Made by a program: the position numbers and the translations under genes. From contig NC_039478.1 in assembly GCF_003590095.1 (NCBI RefSeq), positions 4,154,001 to 4,218,000 on the forward strand: a stretch of DNA of 64,000 nt, read 5' to 3'. Position 1 is the first letter of the stretch. Each line of letters begins with the position of its first letter. This document shows, in pieces, positions 22,992 through 31,688 of the stretch. Under the pieces are notes generated by a model. The model made no database searches. It was not told the DNA's origin and was given only the letters and a program-made list of their open reading frames with translations. This DNA is from Trichoplusia ni (taxonomy: Eukaryota > Arthropoda > Insecta > Lepidoptera > Noctuidae).

Positions 22992-25900
22992 GTTAACACA
23001 ATATACTAAAATAACGGAAATGATGAGATTATAAGACTTCACTCCAGTTGATGCAAACAAACACACAAAGCGTTTTACAAAATAAAAAAAATAAAATTAC
23101 CCACTCACCGTACAATAACTAACTACTAACTACAGAAGCGAGAACAGACAAAACCACGTAATTGGGCGCCAGTGTAACCTCCACCCGTTTATTCCCACCT
23201 AGGTAGGTGATTAATAAAAAAAATAAAACGGGTGTGTACCTTCAAAATTTATATTATATAAAAAAAAAACACAGCCGGAGGCACACGAAGATTTATGGGT
23301 CGTGGATTACAACTTTGTCTGTAGTCACCTCTGCAGGGATAGGTACCCCTGTAGTTGTGGCGGGATTCCGCCGCTGGCCGGAGATGGAAGTAGGCCGAGG
23401 TTCAGTGCTGAGCTGTACGGTGACTTCACCGGTGATGGAGATGGCGCGCACGTGCGACTGGTGTTGCCGGAAGCGGGCTCCTCGGATGACCTCGGTTGGT
23501 AGGCAGGCCCGAACGCGAGGATGCTGCTGGCTCCTTAAAGCCGGAAGAAAAAGCCTGGAAATCACCGTTCGAGCTAATCAGAACTCGGCCTAATAAATTC
23601 CGTGCTGGAGTACCACCGTCGACAACGAGGAAGCGATACCTATCTAAATGTAGTAGTATTGACGTGGCGGTACTACCCAGAACGGAGTTTACACATAAAG
23701 CAGTTTAACGGAAAAAAAAATACAAACATAAAATTACGGTTATGGCCGTTGAGATATTTAAATTTTGAATAAAAAAATATTATTTTACTTGCAGGTAGAT
23801 TGAAGCAATAATTTTATTTGAAACTACTACTTTACTTAAATAGTGTTAGCTCATTAGCTTGGTGAATTAAGCAACATAAAGCGAGTAACACAGCACAGTA
23901 ACAAACGAGTGGCAAAGCAAGACAAAGGTACAGTGGCACATAGAACATAATAAGCTGCAAATAAAAAGAAACATATAACAAACAACTATATGATCAAGAT
24001 GGGTGAATTGTGTGCTATTTAAAACTTACCCTAATTCGGGATCTTCACGACAATATTAAGTGCAAGTATTCAACTTGAACACTCTCAACTTATTTTTTTT
24101 TTTAAATTTGAATTTAACGGCCGTGTCTGCTAGGACGCTTGACAGGACGGAAAGTGGTCAGAGGTAACACGCTCGCATCAGCCTAGGAGCGACTGGCCAG
24201 TATGTCCCATCTCCCTCAATCGAACTCATTCTTGGTTCGTTCGGTTCATTCGGCGCGTTCCAAAACACGCGTAAACAAAGAACAATGCATTCATTTTCAT
24301 GTTGTTATTTTATTTTTATTAATTAAGTTTTGCACAGTTATAATTGATTTTATTTATTTTAATATTATTATTATTATATATTTTTTTTCTATGTTTTGTT
24401 TTATGTATTAGTTAGAATTTAATAAATATACCCACCGCTGCCAACTATAATATGAACAATATGTAGGTAGTTCAATTTATAATTTGTAGAAACAAAACAT
24501 GATTATTCATGTAACGTTCCGTTACAAGTGAAATATTTGTACATACATCAACTACTCGCCACAGCCTATTAGGTTAAAGGTAAACTGCATTCTGTTGACA
24601 CGTGAACGCTATTCACGCTAATTTGAGTCTTATGTTTCATCAATAAATCTCAAATTACGTTAATGAAGTTTGACAAACGTCAGTGCACGAACGTGTGTCG
24701 TCTTACCGCGACCTTAGGGGCGGCTGACACGGGCGACCCGTCACAACCATTTAACACCACGAGCGGCTGAATCCATGGTGGCCGTCTAAATCTACATACG
24801 AAATAACTACAAAACGACGCTGCTCGCGTCTCCCATAAAAAGTATAGGAAATATGCCAACTTTCATTTATTAATTTATTTAATCATACCATACCACGACA
24901 CATAACTTACTCCATAAGAACTAAACATATTTATTGACAACTACTTTGACGGCGTACATAGCTTATATTATAATTTGGCTGAAGACAACGTTTCGTAGTT
25001 GTGGCGGTCGGCGCGTGAGCGTCGACCCTAAGTTGCAATTAATTTGGCGTAGATGTGACCTTCTCGCATCGCTGCGTGCTACCGATAACCACCTTGAAAC
25101 TTGATTTCAAATAATTATGTTATTTGACAACATTACACAGAACTACAAATCTTATAAGTCATTCGACCTTATTAAATTAGAGTGCATTATTCGTGCAGTC
25201 ATACATTGAAGTAAAAGGGCCTCCTTCTTTTAATGTTTTTCATGTTTTGTGGATTTACCTACTTGCATTTTTTTTTGTTCTGACTCTTCACATATATTTC
25301 TTGGAGAACCTTGATTTACTTAAAAACTGCTATATTTCATACTATTTTTCAGTTATGCGGTGGTATCAGAGTACTACGGGCGCGGCCTGTTCAACAAGCT
25401 GACGGTAGTGACGGAGTCGGGCGGCGTGGAGTCGCCCGTGGTGGCGAGCGCCCCGCCGGTGGCGCCGCCCGCGCCCGCGCCGCAGCCCTACGGACCCGGG
25501 GCTGAGGCCAAGCTCCGCCAGGCAGAGGGGCAGAGCAAGCAATGTAAGTACACTTATTTTTTACGACTCCCACAGTAAGGAATTCACTGGGGGCTTTAAC
25601 AAACTTACAAATCACGTACACAAAGACACTTACACTCAGTACAAGCATTAGTGGATCACACAAACACTAGTCCTAAGCGGGGATCGAATCGATAGCACGT
25701 GGCGCTCGGTGGGACCTACGCGGGGTTCGAACCCGCGACACGTCCCGCTCAGTGGGTTTGGCGTGGTGATCACATCCTCTATCTGTGCAGTATTTTTCAT
25801 GTCAATAATCCAGATTCAAAAAGTTGTAGTAACAGACGTTTTTATTAATAGCTTATACAACTGATAATATCATATAAAATTAAAATTTAATAAATTTTAT

Positions 25901-26592
25901 TCGCGTTTCGAGCAAGAATACTTAAAACAGTTGGGATTTTTTTATGAATAATAATACAATTATTCAAGAACTGGTTTAATATTATTCGTAACGCCTTATT
26001 TTGTGCATAAAAATCTTTGATAACGAACGTTTATATTTAAATTTATTTGAGTGACCACGCCTTTACTGTACTGTATGTATATTATAGTTACGCACTAAAA
26101 AGTCACGCTCACGTCGAGCCATAATTGTATTAAATTTATATGAATCTTCTGCTCGTCCATTTCAAAACAAGTTTAAAATAAATTTCTCAAATATTAATTT
26201 CAGTATACGCATCAAATACAACAAAGCAAATGGGACCCAAAGGTACGACAGTGGTCCCCGTCGGCGAGGGGCGGATGAGGTTACTCGAACAACAGCGCTA
26301 CAGCTCAAGCCTAGAAGCAAACCTCAACAAGCTAGAACCAGTACACAAACCATCCCCGTACTCCTCACCAATCTCCGCCAAAAAACGATTCGAAGACAAA
26401 CCTCGTAGCACAGGGGTCTCCCCCGTCGTCCAAAACATTTCCACGGCCATAGCAAATAGGACAAGCAAGAATCCCTTCGAAGAGGACAATTATGATGAAA
26501 CTAAGAACCCCTTTGCTGAGGAGGCGACGGAACCCACGAATCCGTTTAACGAAGACGACGATTACGATAAGAACTATAATCCGTTCTCGTGA
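11294..26592 (+). CDS. Small NPF-motif protein, proposed 4-exon model, 219 aa
   Basis: Proposed joins: 11294-11362, 11440-11450, 25353-25543 and 26204-26592, 660 bases including the stop, in frame throughout. The protein begins MSENLRRMVLEANLRNKIQQ, has a Pro/Ala-rich middle and ends in an acidic tail with four NPF motifs spaced about 10-14 residues apart. NPF tripeptides bind EH domains of endocytic proteins such as EHD and Eps15, so a membrane-traffic adaptor role is likely but inferred. No signal peptide or membrane segment is visible. The last two exons are firm. The first two depend on phase fit: the 11-base exon leaves AG, which with the T of exon 3 makes a serine codon. The third intron (13.9 kb) would hold the N gap and an 8-kb retrotransposon. 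I do not recognise the family. Confidence 0.5.
11440..11450 (+). CDS. Candidate 11-nt microexon of the NPF gene
   Basis: Between acceptor TTATTATAG and donor GTATCG, 11 bases encode V-L-E plus two bases. This length is what is needed to join the phase-0 exon at 11294 to the exon at 25353 in its open frame. If unspliced, the frame stops nine codons in, at a TGA. Confidence 0.35.
12656..13655. other. Assembly gap, exactly 1000 N
   Basis: A run of exactly 1000 unknown bases is a placeholder for a join of unknown length. No frame crossing it is real. Confidence 0.99.
13700..13707 (+). promoter_or_regulatory. CRE-like palindrome TGACGTCA
   Basis: A perfect TGACGTCA lies 15 bases after a TATAAAA-like run (13685-13691) and is followed by CCAAT at 13709-13713, right after the N gap. 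These elements together suggest a promoter, possibly whose transcript was lost into the gap or an internal start of the NPF gene. Confidence 0.25.
14224..14231 (+). promoter_or_regulatory. DRE-like element TATCGATA
   Basis: TATCGATA is the DREF-binding core found at many insect housekeeping promoters. It lies in a locally GC-richer stretch (14160-14260) before a GTGAGT donor at 14373, so a noncoding first exon at about 14250-14372 is possible. Confidence 0.25.
15073..15111. repeat. 16-bp inverted repeat, 7-nt loop
   Basis: The arm at 15073-15088 (AGTTGTTTTTATTTAC) is matched exactly in reverse complement at 15096-15111, and pairing continues outward with one mismatch. AT-rich, so less remarkable; perhaps a decayed MITE core. 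Confidence 0.7.
15290..15430 (-). mobile_element. LINE 3' region remnant
   Basis: AAGGCCTCCCCACTCTTCCT, GAAAGAACGAATCCAGGTCA and ATTCCACCTGGG. It is related to 6820-6925, which reads CTCCTCAATCTTCTTCC, GAAAGAACGAATCTAATTCA and CATCTAGGTCTACC. Confidence 0.55.
15745..15925 (+). mobile_element. tRNA-derived SINE
   Basis: Has CACACCAAACCCGCTGCG, a B box GGTTTCGAACCC, then GTGATCCACGAATGCTTGTC and CTGAGTCTGGGTGTCTTTGT. One of the best preserved copies, though its head is cut. Confidence 0.7.
16490..16493. repeat. Target-site duplication AGTG, left copy
   Basis: AGTG directly abuts the left LTR and is repeated at 24527-24530 beyond the right LTR, as expected from a 4-bp staggered integrase cut. 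Confidence 0.9.
16494..17840 (-). repeat. 3' LTR (left copy), 1347 bp
   Basis: Nearly identical to 23173-24526. Starts TG and ends CA. It is shorter mainly through single-base losses concentrated at 17160-17310. Confidence 0.96.
17841..17858 (-). other. Polypurine tract
   Basis: Just upstream of the 3' LTR the minus strand reads ATGAGGGACCGGGGGTAA, the expected place and composition of the plus-strand primer, though interrupted by CC. Confidence 0.75.
18106..21303 (-). pseudogene. pol: pol of the Ty3-type element: protease, RT, RNase H, integrase; two frameshifts
   Basis: The first segment (19432-21303) has an aspartic protease DSGS near residue 65, reverse transcriptase with LDLSKAFWQIP and the YLDD catalytic box near residue 374, and RNase H with HTDAS and YTDHSALKWF. 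A shift at about 19450 moves the frame to 18845-19468, which carries the end of RNase H and the integrase zinc finger (H-H, CNTC) and the first catalytic Asp (SVDLMGP). A shift near 18830 moves it to 18106-18813, with the second Asp (LDNGTQF) and the Glu (VERYNK) and a C-terminal domain. All three DDE residues exist but in two frames. Confidence 0.95.
21306..22650 (-). pseudogene. gag: gag of the Ty3-type element, frameshifted
   Basis: The likely start is the ATG at 22648-22650 (MAYPIKFLSLQKSELEYEV). The reading frame is carried in three overlapping segments, with shifts near 22510 and near 21840. The last segment has two zinc knuckles: CPRCRNNSHSLRDC is a proper CX2CX4HX4C, while CFKCGHKGIKKPDC has Ile where the His should be. 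Gag would form the particle and bind RNA. Its TAA lies two bases before the pol ATG, so pol may be made by reinitiation or by a lost frameshift. Confidence 0.88.
22960..22988. repeat. Poly-T run inside the retroelement leader
   Basis: About 29 consecutive T between the 5' LTR and gag; minus-strand poly-A. A likely site of length error in assembly. Confidence 0.9.
23154..23171 (-). other. Primer-binding site, tRNA-Lys-like
   Basis: One base inside the 5' LTR the minus strand reads TGGCGCCCAATTACGTGG. The first ten bases match the PBS complementary to the 3' end of tRNA-Lys, and the rest is similar with a shift. The tRNA assignment is tentative. Confidence 0.75.
23173..24526 (-). repeat. 5' LTR (right copy), 1354 bp
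   Basis: Direct repeat of 16494-17840. Since gag and pol are on the minus strand, this copy would hold the active promoter. LTRs of 1.35 kb are long for insect Ty3 elements. Confidence 0.96.
24527..24530. repeat. Target-site duplication AGTG, right copy
   Basis: Matches 16490-16493. An intact duplication shows that the two LTRs came from one insertion and were not swapped by recombination. Confidence 0.9.
24531..25352 (+). other. Proposed NPF-gene intron, part right of the retroelement
   Basis: No frame with coding character. A moderately GC-rich patch at 24690-24840 has no recognised content. Confidence 0.4.
25353..25543 (+). CDS. Internal exon of the NPF gene (191 nt)
   Basis: Acceptor CTATTTTTCAG and donor GTAAGT bound an open frame: YAVVSEYYGRGLFNKLTVVT, then a Val/Ser segment, a Pro/Ala-rich run and GAEAKLRQAEGQSKQ. 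Its GC content is far above its surroundings. The two other frames are shadows. Confidence 0.85.
25605..25790 (-). mobile_element. tRNA-derived SINE in the last NPF-gene intron
   Basis: On the minus strand: GATCACCACGCCAAACCCAC, a perfect B box GGTTCGAACCC, then GTGTTTGTGTGATCCACTAA. A second degenerate B-box-like segment (ATTCGATCCCC) suggests two merged heads. Confidence 0.7.
26204..26592 (+). CDS. Last coding exon of the NPF gene with four NPF motifs (389 nt)
   Basis: From acceptor AATTTCAG the frame runs YASNTTKQMGPKGTTVVPVG, RMRLLEQQRYSSSLEANLNK, a Ser/Pro-rich stretch with PYSSPISAKKRFEDKPRS, then an acidic tail. The tail holds NPFEED, NPFAEE, NPFNED and the terminal NPFS. Several Ser-Pro sites could be phosphorylated. 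NPF followed by acidic residues is the preferred EHD-type ligand, so binding to an EHD protein (Past1 in flies) is a specific guess. Confidence 0.9.
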
Positions 26593-27490
26593 AGTGATTG
26601 TGTGGTCTCTAGGTTCTTGTTGACGGTCCAGGTGTTGTCCTGCGGTCCTGCTAAGCGATAGTGGTCCTATTGCTCACGGCATGCCATATTATATGTATGT
26701 ACAGACGTAAATCGCATCAATTGACTTTTTTTTATTTTTCTGCAGATTTCGTGACAAGTTCTAGTCTTGTGGTGTTTATATACTTTTTTATGTTTTTTTT
26801 TGGCAGTGATTGGAAGAGCTTTCGTTGATTCAGTTTTAATACATTTTAAATGCCAGATAACGGTTTATCATTGAATAGTTTAGTTTCTTCTCTATATAAA
26901 AATAGGCTTGCGCCCAATTATGCGTAATTTTTTACCCTGGTATTAATATAATATTGAAATTATTTCTAAAGATCGAGATTTCGTATAAGATTTAAATGGT
27001 TTGAACGTATATTGCTTCATTTGTCTTGCACTTTAACAATCATAATAAAATTAACTCTTTGAGTATTAAAAAAAAAGCATCTTTATATCTGTATTTTCTT
27101 GTATATGTTAGGTTATAAATAAACATTAACGCAATGAAAGAAACGCTAAAGACTGGTGTGAATATATAACAGTTTTATTTCATTTATATAAAATCAATTT
27201 ATTTTAAAACCCCAATGCAATACCAATATATTATTTAAAATTCACTGCAAGTTTTTTTTTACTCAAATTGGGTCTGACTTTATCGCTTAAAAATGTATGG
27301 TTTAGATCAAAAGTATGTTTACGTCAAAATGTATAATAATATAAATGTATAGACATTCCTTATGCGATGCGCTTCATGAAATGTATTGTAAATTGGTACA
27401 TGTATGGACACCATGTATTGTTTTGTAAGCTGTATCCATTTTGTATCTTGGTTATATTATGTGATAATAAAAGTATAATATAAGTTATGT
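26593..27490 (+). other. 3' untranslated region of the NPF gene
   Basis: AT-rich sequence after the TGA, with AATAAA at 27118-27123 and at 27466-27471. Either could direct cleavage; the second is followed by a T-rich stretch. Confidence 0.6.
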
Positions 27491-27619
27491 AACTGTTTTT
27501 AGTCATTTTTCAAGCTACTTGTAGTATATAAGTGTTTTTCAGGAAAACCCCATTTTACCCTCCGTTGATTCAGTACTCCATTATCTGAAAACTAGTAGAA
27601 ATCGGGTAAAAGAAAACAA

Positions 27620-30600
27620 CGATGTGGAAATTTTCAAAGCATTTTATTTATGACCTTTAACACTGTGTATAATATATTTTGATAGTACATTTAGAGCAAT
27701 GAGTAATATTACCAATCATTACATTGTTCTTATTTTCATAAATTGAATGAAATTCATAAATTATAGAATATATAATTTGTTTTCATTATCATTCTCGCCC
27801 AACAATCAACAATCACTATCATAATCACAAGAGCGCGCTGGCAACACCGCACCCGCAACGAGCTGGCAACACCGCCCCGCAGCGGGCTGGCAGCGGCTCG
27901 CCGCGCGCCCCACAGAACAACAACGCATACCAAATAAATTACGAGACAAACAAACAAACATAATAGAACAGCTAGGTCTATAAAAATAGCAGTATAGCTT
28001 AAACAGTATACTCTATAAAAAAATATAATCCAGCGCCAGCTGTATCTCTAATTTAAAATGTTTGTTTTCATATTACAATAATATAACTTAACACGAATAG
28101 CAAATTAAACGTCAAAGGAAATAAAAGCTATAGAAAATATCTTTACAGCCGCCGACACACCCGTGGTACTCATTCTGCACTATTCAACTACGTAAACACC
28201 ATTTTGCTATGCAAAATACATTACCCTATTTATTAAAAAAAAGGAAAAACACGTAATATACAAACTTTGGAATGTAAATACAAAAAAAATGACTAGAAAG
28301 AAAGGTATAACAAACATGTCATTCATCTTGAGATCTCGTTCATTCTTTACAATAAACACGCCTATTGAAGAAGTTACACAAATATTTAATTTTGGTGAAG
28401 AAATACTTGGACATAGTAATCTGCTTAAGGATCTTACAGTTGTAAGAGGGTCCAGTGTGCGAGTACATCGTCAACCGAACCGTACGCGAATGAAAAATAA
28501 TTTTGTAACGTTTGACGTTGTGCTGCGCGCATCGACACCTTAGTTACATAATAATTTAATAATCTCGACGACAATTGTATTAATTTCAATTTTAAGAAAC
28601 ATTACCTATAAACACACAGCATGTCTAAATTTTGGGATAATACTTTTTGTTCTTACAGCTACGTTATTCATTATACGCTAAATTATTATCAGGATATTCT
28701 CTAGTGTTAGCCGAATATTTAGTCTACATTTGAGTGTGTAAGCCGGTGTGACTGGACTTTTAACTGGAGAAAGCTATTTTTTTTTTTAATTTTCTGTAAA
28801 CCATGTAAGTACCAAACGAAGTAAAATATTTACAACGACTAACAAGTCCTAAGCTTACAAGTTGTTATTTAAATATGTATGCTCGATTTTGATTGAAAAA
28901 TAGTCACCTAGAAGCGATAGTATAGTGACAATTATTATAATATAATTTATTTTCACATTTATCGAAGCGGCAACGAGAATAAACAACTGCTCAGACTTAC
29001 AACAGTGTTAGAACAGAAGTAACACAAACAACTTCCATATAAAACTACAGTCACATTCATTATCTAACTACGTTGTCGTATCTGTATAAATATATCATGT
29101 AGTACTCAATATGGACTGGTGAGACGACAGTGTGGGGGGGGGGGGGTAAGGGACGTAACGTAACACAGCAACACGTATTAACACTCTACTTTGTGATTGT
29201 TCGCAGCACAGCATGAGCTACTCTATCACATACGTACCTACGCGGTATAGGAATGACTAGACGTACGGAATGCACCGAACGGAATCATCGGTAATCGAGA
29301 AATGATCGAAACGTTATACCTGAGTAACATCACATTAACCTACTTTATACATCCCATATAAAGAATTTCAAAAGAAAACATCGTTACACCAAACAATATA
29401 ATGTCAAACAAACTATCCAACTACGAACTTGTAGCGTAAATGATGTATTATGCGTAGTCTACACTTCACTACAAATAGTTTATTGTATTTACAATCGATA
29501 CTAAAAGGTGAAACTTACGTATGACGTCATACGAGTCCGGACTACCGCCACCACGGCCTTTTGAGCCTCAAAATATAATTTTATACTACCGTCTGGTCAT
29601 ACGTATATACAAAGTTAATTACATCAATATGTATCCAACATTAGAAGAAAATTTATATAGATCAGTAATTTGTTGTTTAACAAGTACAGTGTTTCATTTT
29701 ATTAAATTCTTATGTATAGTCATGATACAAAATGGAGTCTATCACACATGGCCGATATTATTTGTGCGCAACACATAATATTAATTGCACAGGAGTTGAA
29801 CGTAGACATGCGCGTTAACATTAACTACAAATCGGCCGATGGGCCACGATAGGGTTACATAAATGCTGTTATCATATGCTTATAGGATTATAATGGTTTA
29901 ATGGAGCTATGTATCGTGGTCCAAAGGCGAGTATACAATATAGGTAATAAAATCAAGTGCTAAATGCGTCCTGGAGGGCTACCACTTCAAAAATCAGTTG
30001 TTGCAGTTGTGAAAGCTAGATGGCGGTCTGCAGATGGCATAGAATGCCATCTCTTTCCCACAACTGCAAGAGTACTGCTTTAAGTGATGGTAGACCTGGT
30101 AGATATTGAAACAGCTCGTGGTATATCGTTTGTAAATACTATCTGTACGTACCCTTCCCGTCATCAGTGCACCGGTTTGGTCCCGTCTCATTCGACACTC
30201 GCGTTAAACTACAAAACTCGAACAAATTGACCAGTTACCAGGTATTTTTGGCACTTGAATATTTTCAATTAAAAATAAATTCTAACTATAGTCTTTTTGA
30301 TGATATTAAATTGTTAATAAATAATTAGCTACACTATTTTACAGAGATTCCAAAATTTAATTAATTAAAAATATTTAGAAACCAATTTGTGTGCCAATAA
30401 CTGGTTATTTCATTCTATTAGCAAATGTAAATAAAATATACATAATGTATAACTATTTACGTATATATCGTATATCGCATTAAATGCAGCTGCTTCATAT
30501 AATACTGATAATAAACTCAGATATGCAAAAATAATTGATTCACTTGCTTTGTCCTCTGACATTACAATATAATATTGTGGTCCCAAAGTTGATAACAAAA

Positions 30601-31639
30601 TAACTATTTACAGAAATAGTTTAACTCGTAAAAAAGTACAAAATTTACGCTTACACAATAGTGATGCGAAAACTTACTTCAACTATAGTTAGTCGACTAT
30701 CTGTTCATCGATTTGGTTACATCACTATTCAGTCGATCGATTTTGGCAACTTTAAAACGACGTAAACTATCCCACTAAATATGAACGTTGGGCCACGGTA
30801 AATAAAAGCTCTATGTTGAGCGCTCGGTGACTATAGATTGCCTATGCCCCACCAAACCAGTCACAGATATCTATCCTCAATAAGACAAGTATTAGACCAC
30901 TCGGTATTTGGAATTAAACTTTACAGCTCACCACACAAGTTTGGACCCAGTCTCCTTGCACATCGTATATTTTTTTGAACATTTCGCGCGACTGTATGCA
31001 CAGTGCATATCGGATGGTACATGTTAGTCAAAATTTCAGTCTCAAAGTACTTTAGTACTTAGTGATCTACACTAACTTGGCGCTAGTGTAGCCAGTCTGA
31101 ATTTTGACTTTAAAGATCGAATTTGCAAGAAGACAGGCAATAACAGTCCTTATCTAAGCCATAATGAATTAAAGTTCACAAATTTAATGACGATTGACGA
31201 TAATTGAAAGACTTGTATATTAAGTTTATCACCCTTTTTGCAACAGATCTTTAACTTTTAATTCATTATTACTTAAATATATTTTGAAATAGCTACGTAA
31301 GACGTCGTATGATCTTAGACAAATCACGTCTATTCCGTCAAGAATTCATGCTGAACGAATTACTGAAGTTCTTGTCAGTGTTTTTCATTCAACTGTTTAA
31401 TCGATTTCAGGTTCAAGGCTCAGGCTTTTAAGCTAATCGAAAAGTCACATCTAAGATTTTTGCATACGTAACTATTTCAACAACCCTTAAGCTACATTTC
31501 CCACATATTTAATTTGACAGTTTAATTCCACACCAAGTGTTACCGCGAGCTGTTTCAATGCCTGTGCAGGGCGCGATGGGCGCGCGCGTTGTCCGTGACG
31601 CACCTAAAGAACGATGATAGACTCCATGGTGAGGGGGCC
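27620..31639 (-). other. Probable unc-104 3' untranslated region and convergent intergenic space
   Basis: Four kilobases without a supported gene lie between the unc-104 stop and the 3' end of the plus-strand NPF gene. A minus-strand AATAAA (27643-27648 on the plus strand as TTTATT) could end a long unc-104 3' UTR, as is usual for neuronal kinesins; the extent is inference. It holds two poly-G runs (about 29133-29146 and 31836-31847), a GC-rich tandem unit at about 27837-27894 and a decayed repeat at about 30000-30090. Confidence 0.4.
29133..29146. repeat. Poly-G run
   Basis: About 13 G in a row within AT-rich sequence; a second such run lies at 31836-31847. Confidence 0.9.
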
Positions 31640-31688
31640 TCAGGGCGCGGCCCCGGCCGCCTTGTCGCCGCGCCGCGCCGAGCGGGAC
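31640..31688 (-). CDS. unc-104: unc-104 last coding exon: short basic tail and stop (49 nt)
   Basis: From acceptor GTCGACAG the frame gives a basic tail SRSARRGDKAAGAAP and a TGA, resembling the IRSKLSRRRS tail of KIF1A. The polypyrimidine tract is poor. Another AG 14 bases upstream would give a different, longer C-terminus, and reading on past exon jj without splicing also meets a stop. I prefer the spliced short tail because of the KIF1A-like end. Confidence 0.65.

Larger units (their letters stand above)
16494..24526 (-). mobile_element. Complete Ty3-type LTR retrotransposon, 8033 bp
   Basis: It has LTRs of 1347 and 1354 bp beginning TGTAACCTCC and ending CCGTTACA, a 4-bp target duplication, primer-binding site, polypurine tract, gag with zinc knuckles, and pol in the order protease, reverse transcriptase, RNase H, integrase, which defines the Ty3 group. 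No env frame follows pol: only about 265 bases lie between the last integrase frame and the 3' LTR. Frames are broken in at least four places, so as written it is not autonomous. It sits in the proposed third intron of the NPF gene, antisense to it. Confidence 0.97.

Noticed and set aside
28289..28543. 84-codon plus frame antisense to unc-104
   Set aside because: No similarity recognised and it lies in the probable 3' UTR of unc-104; most likely chance.
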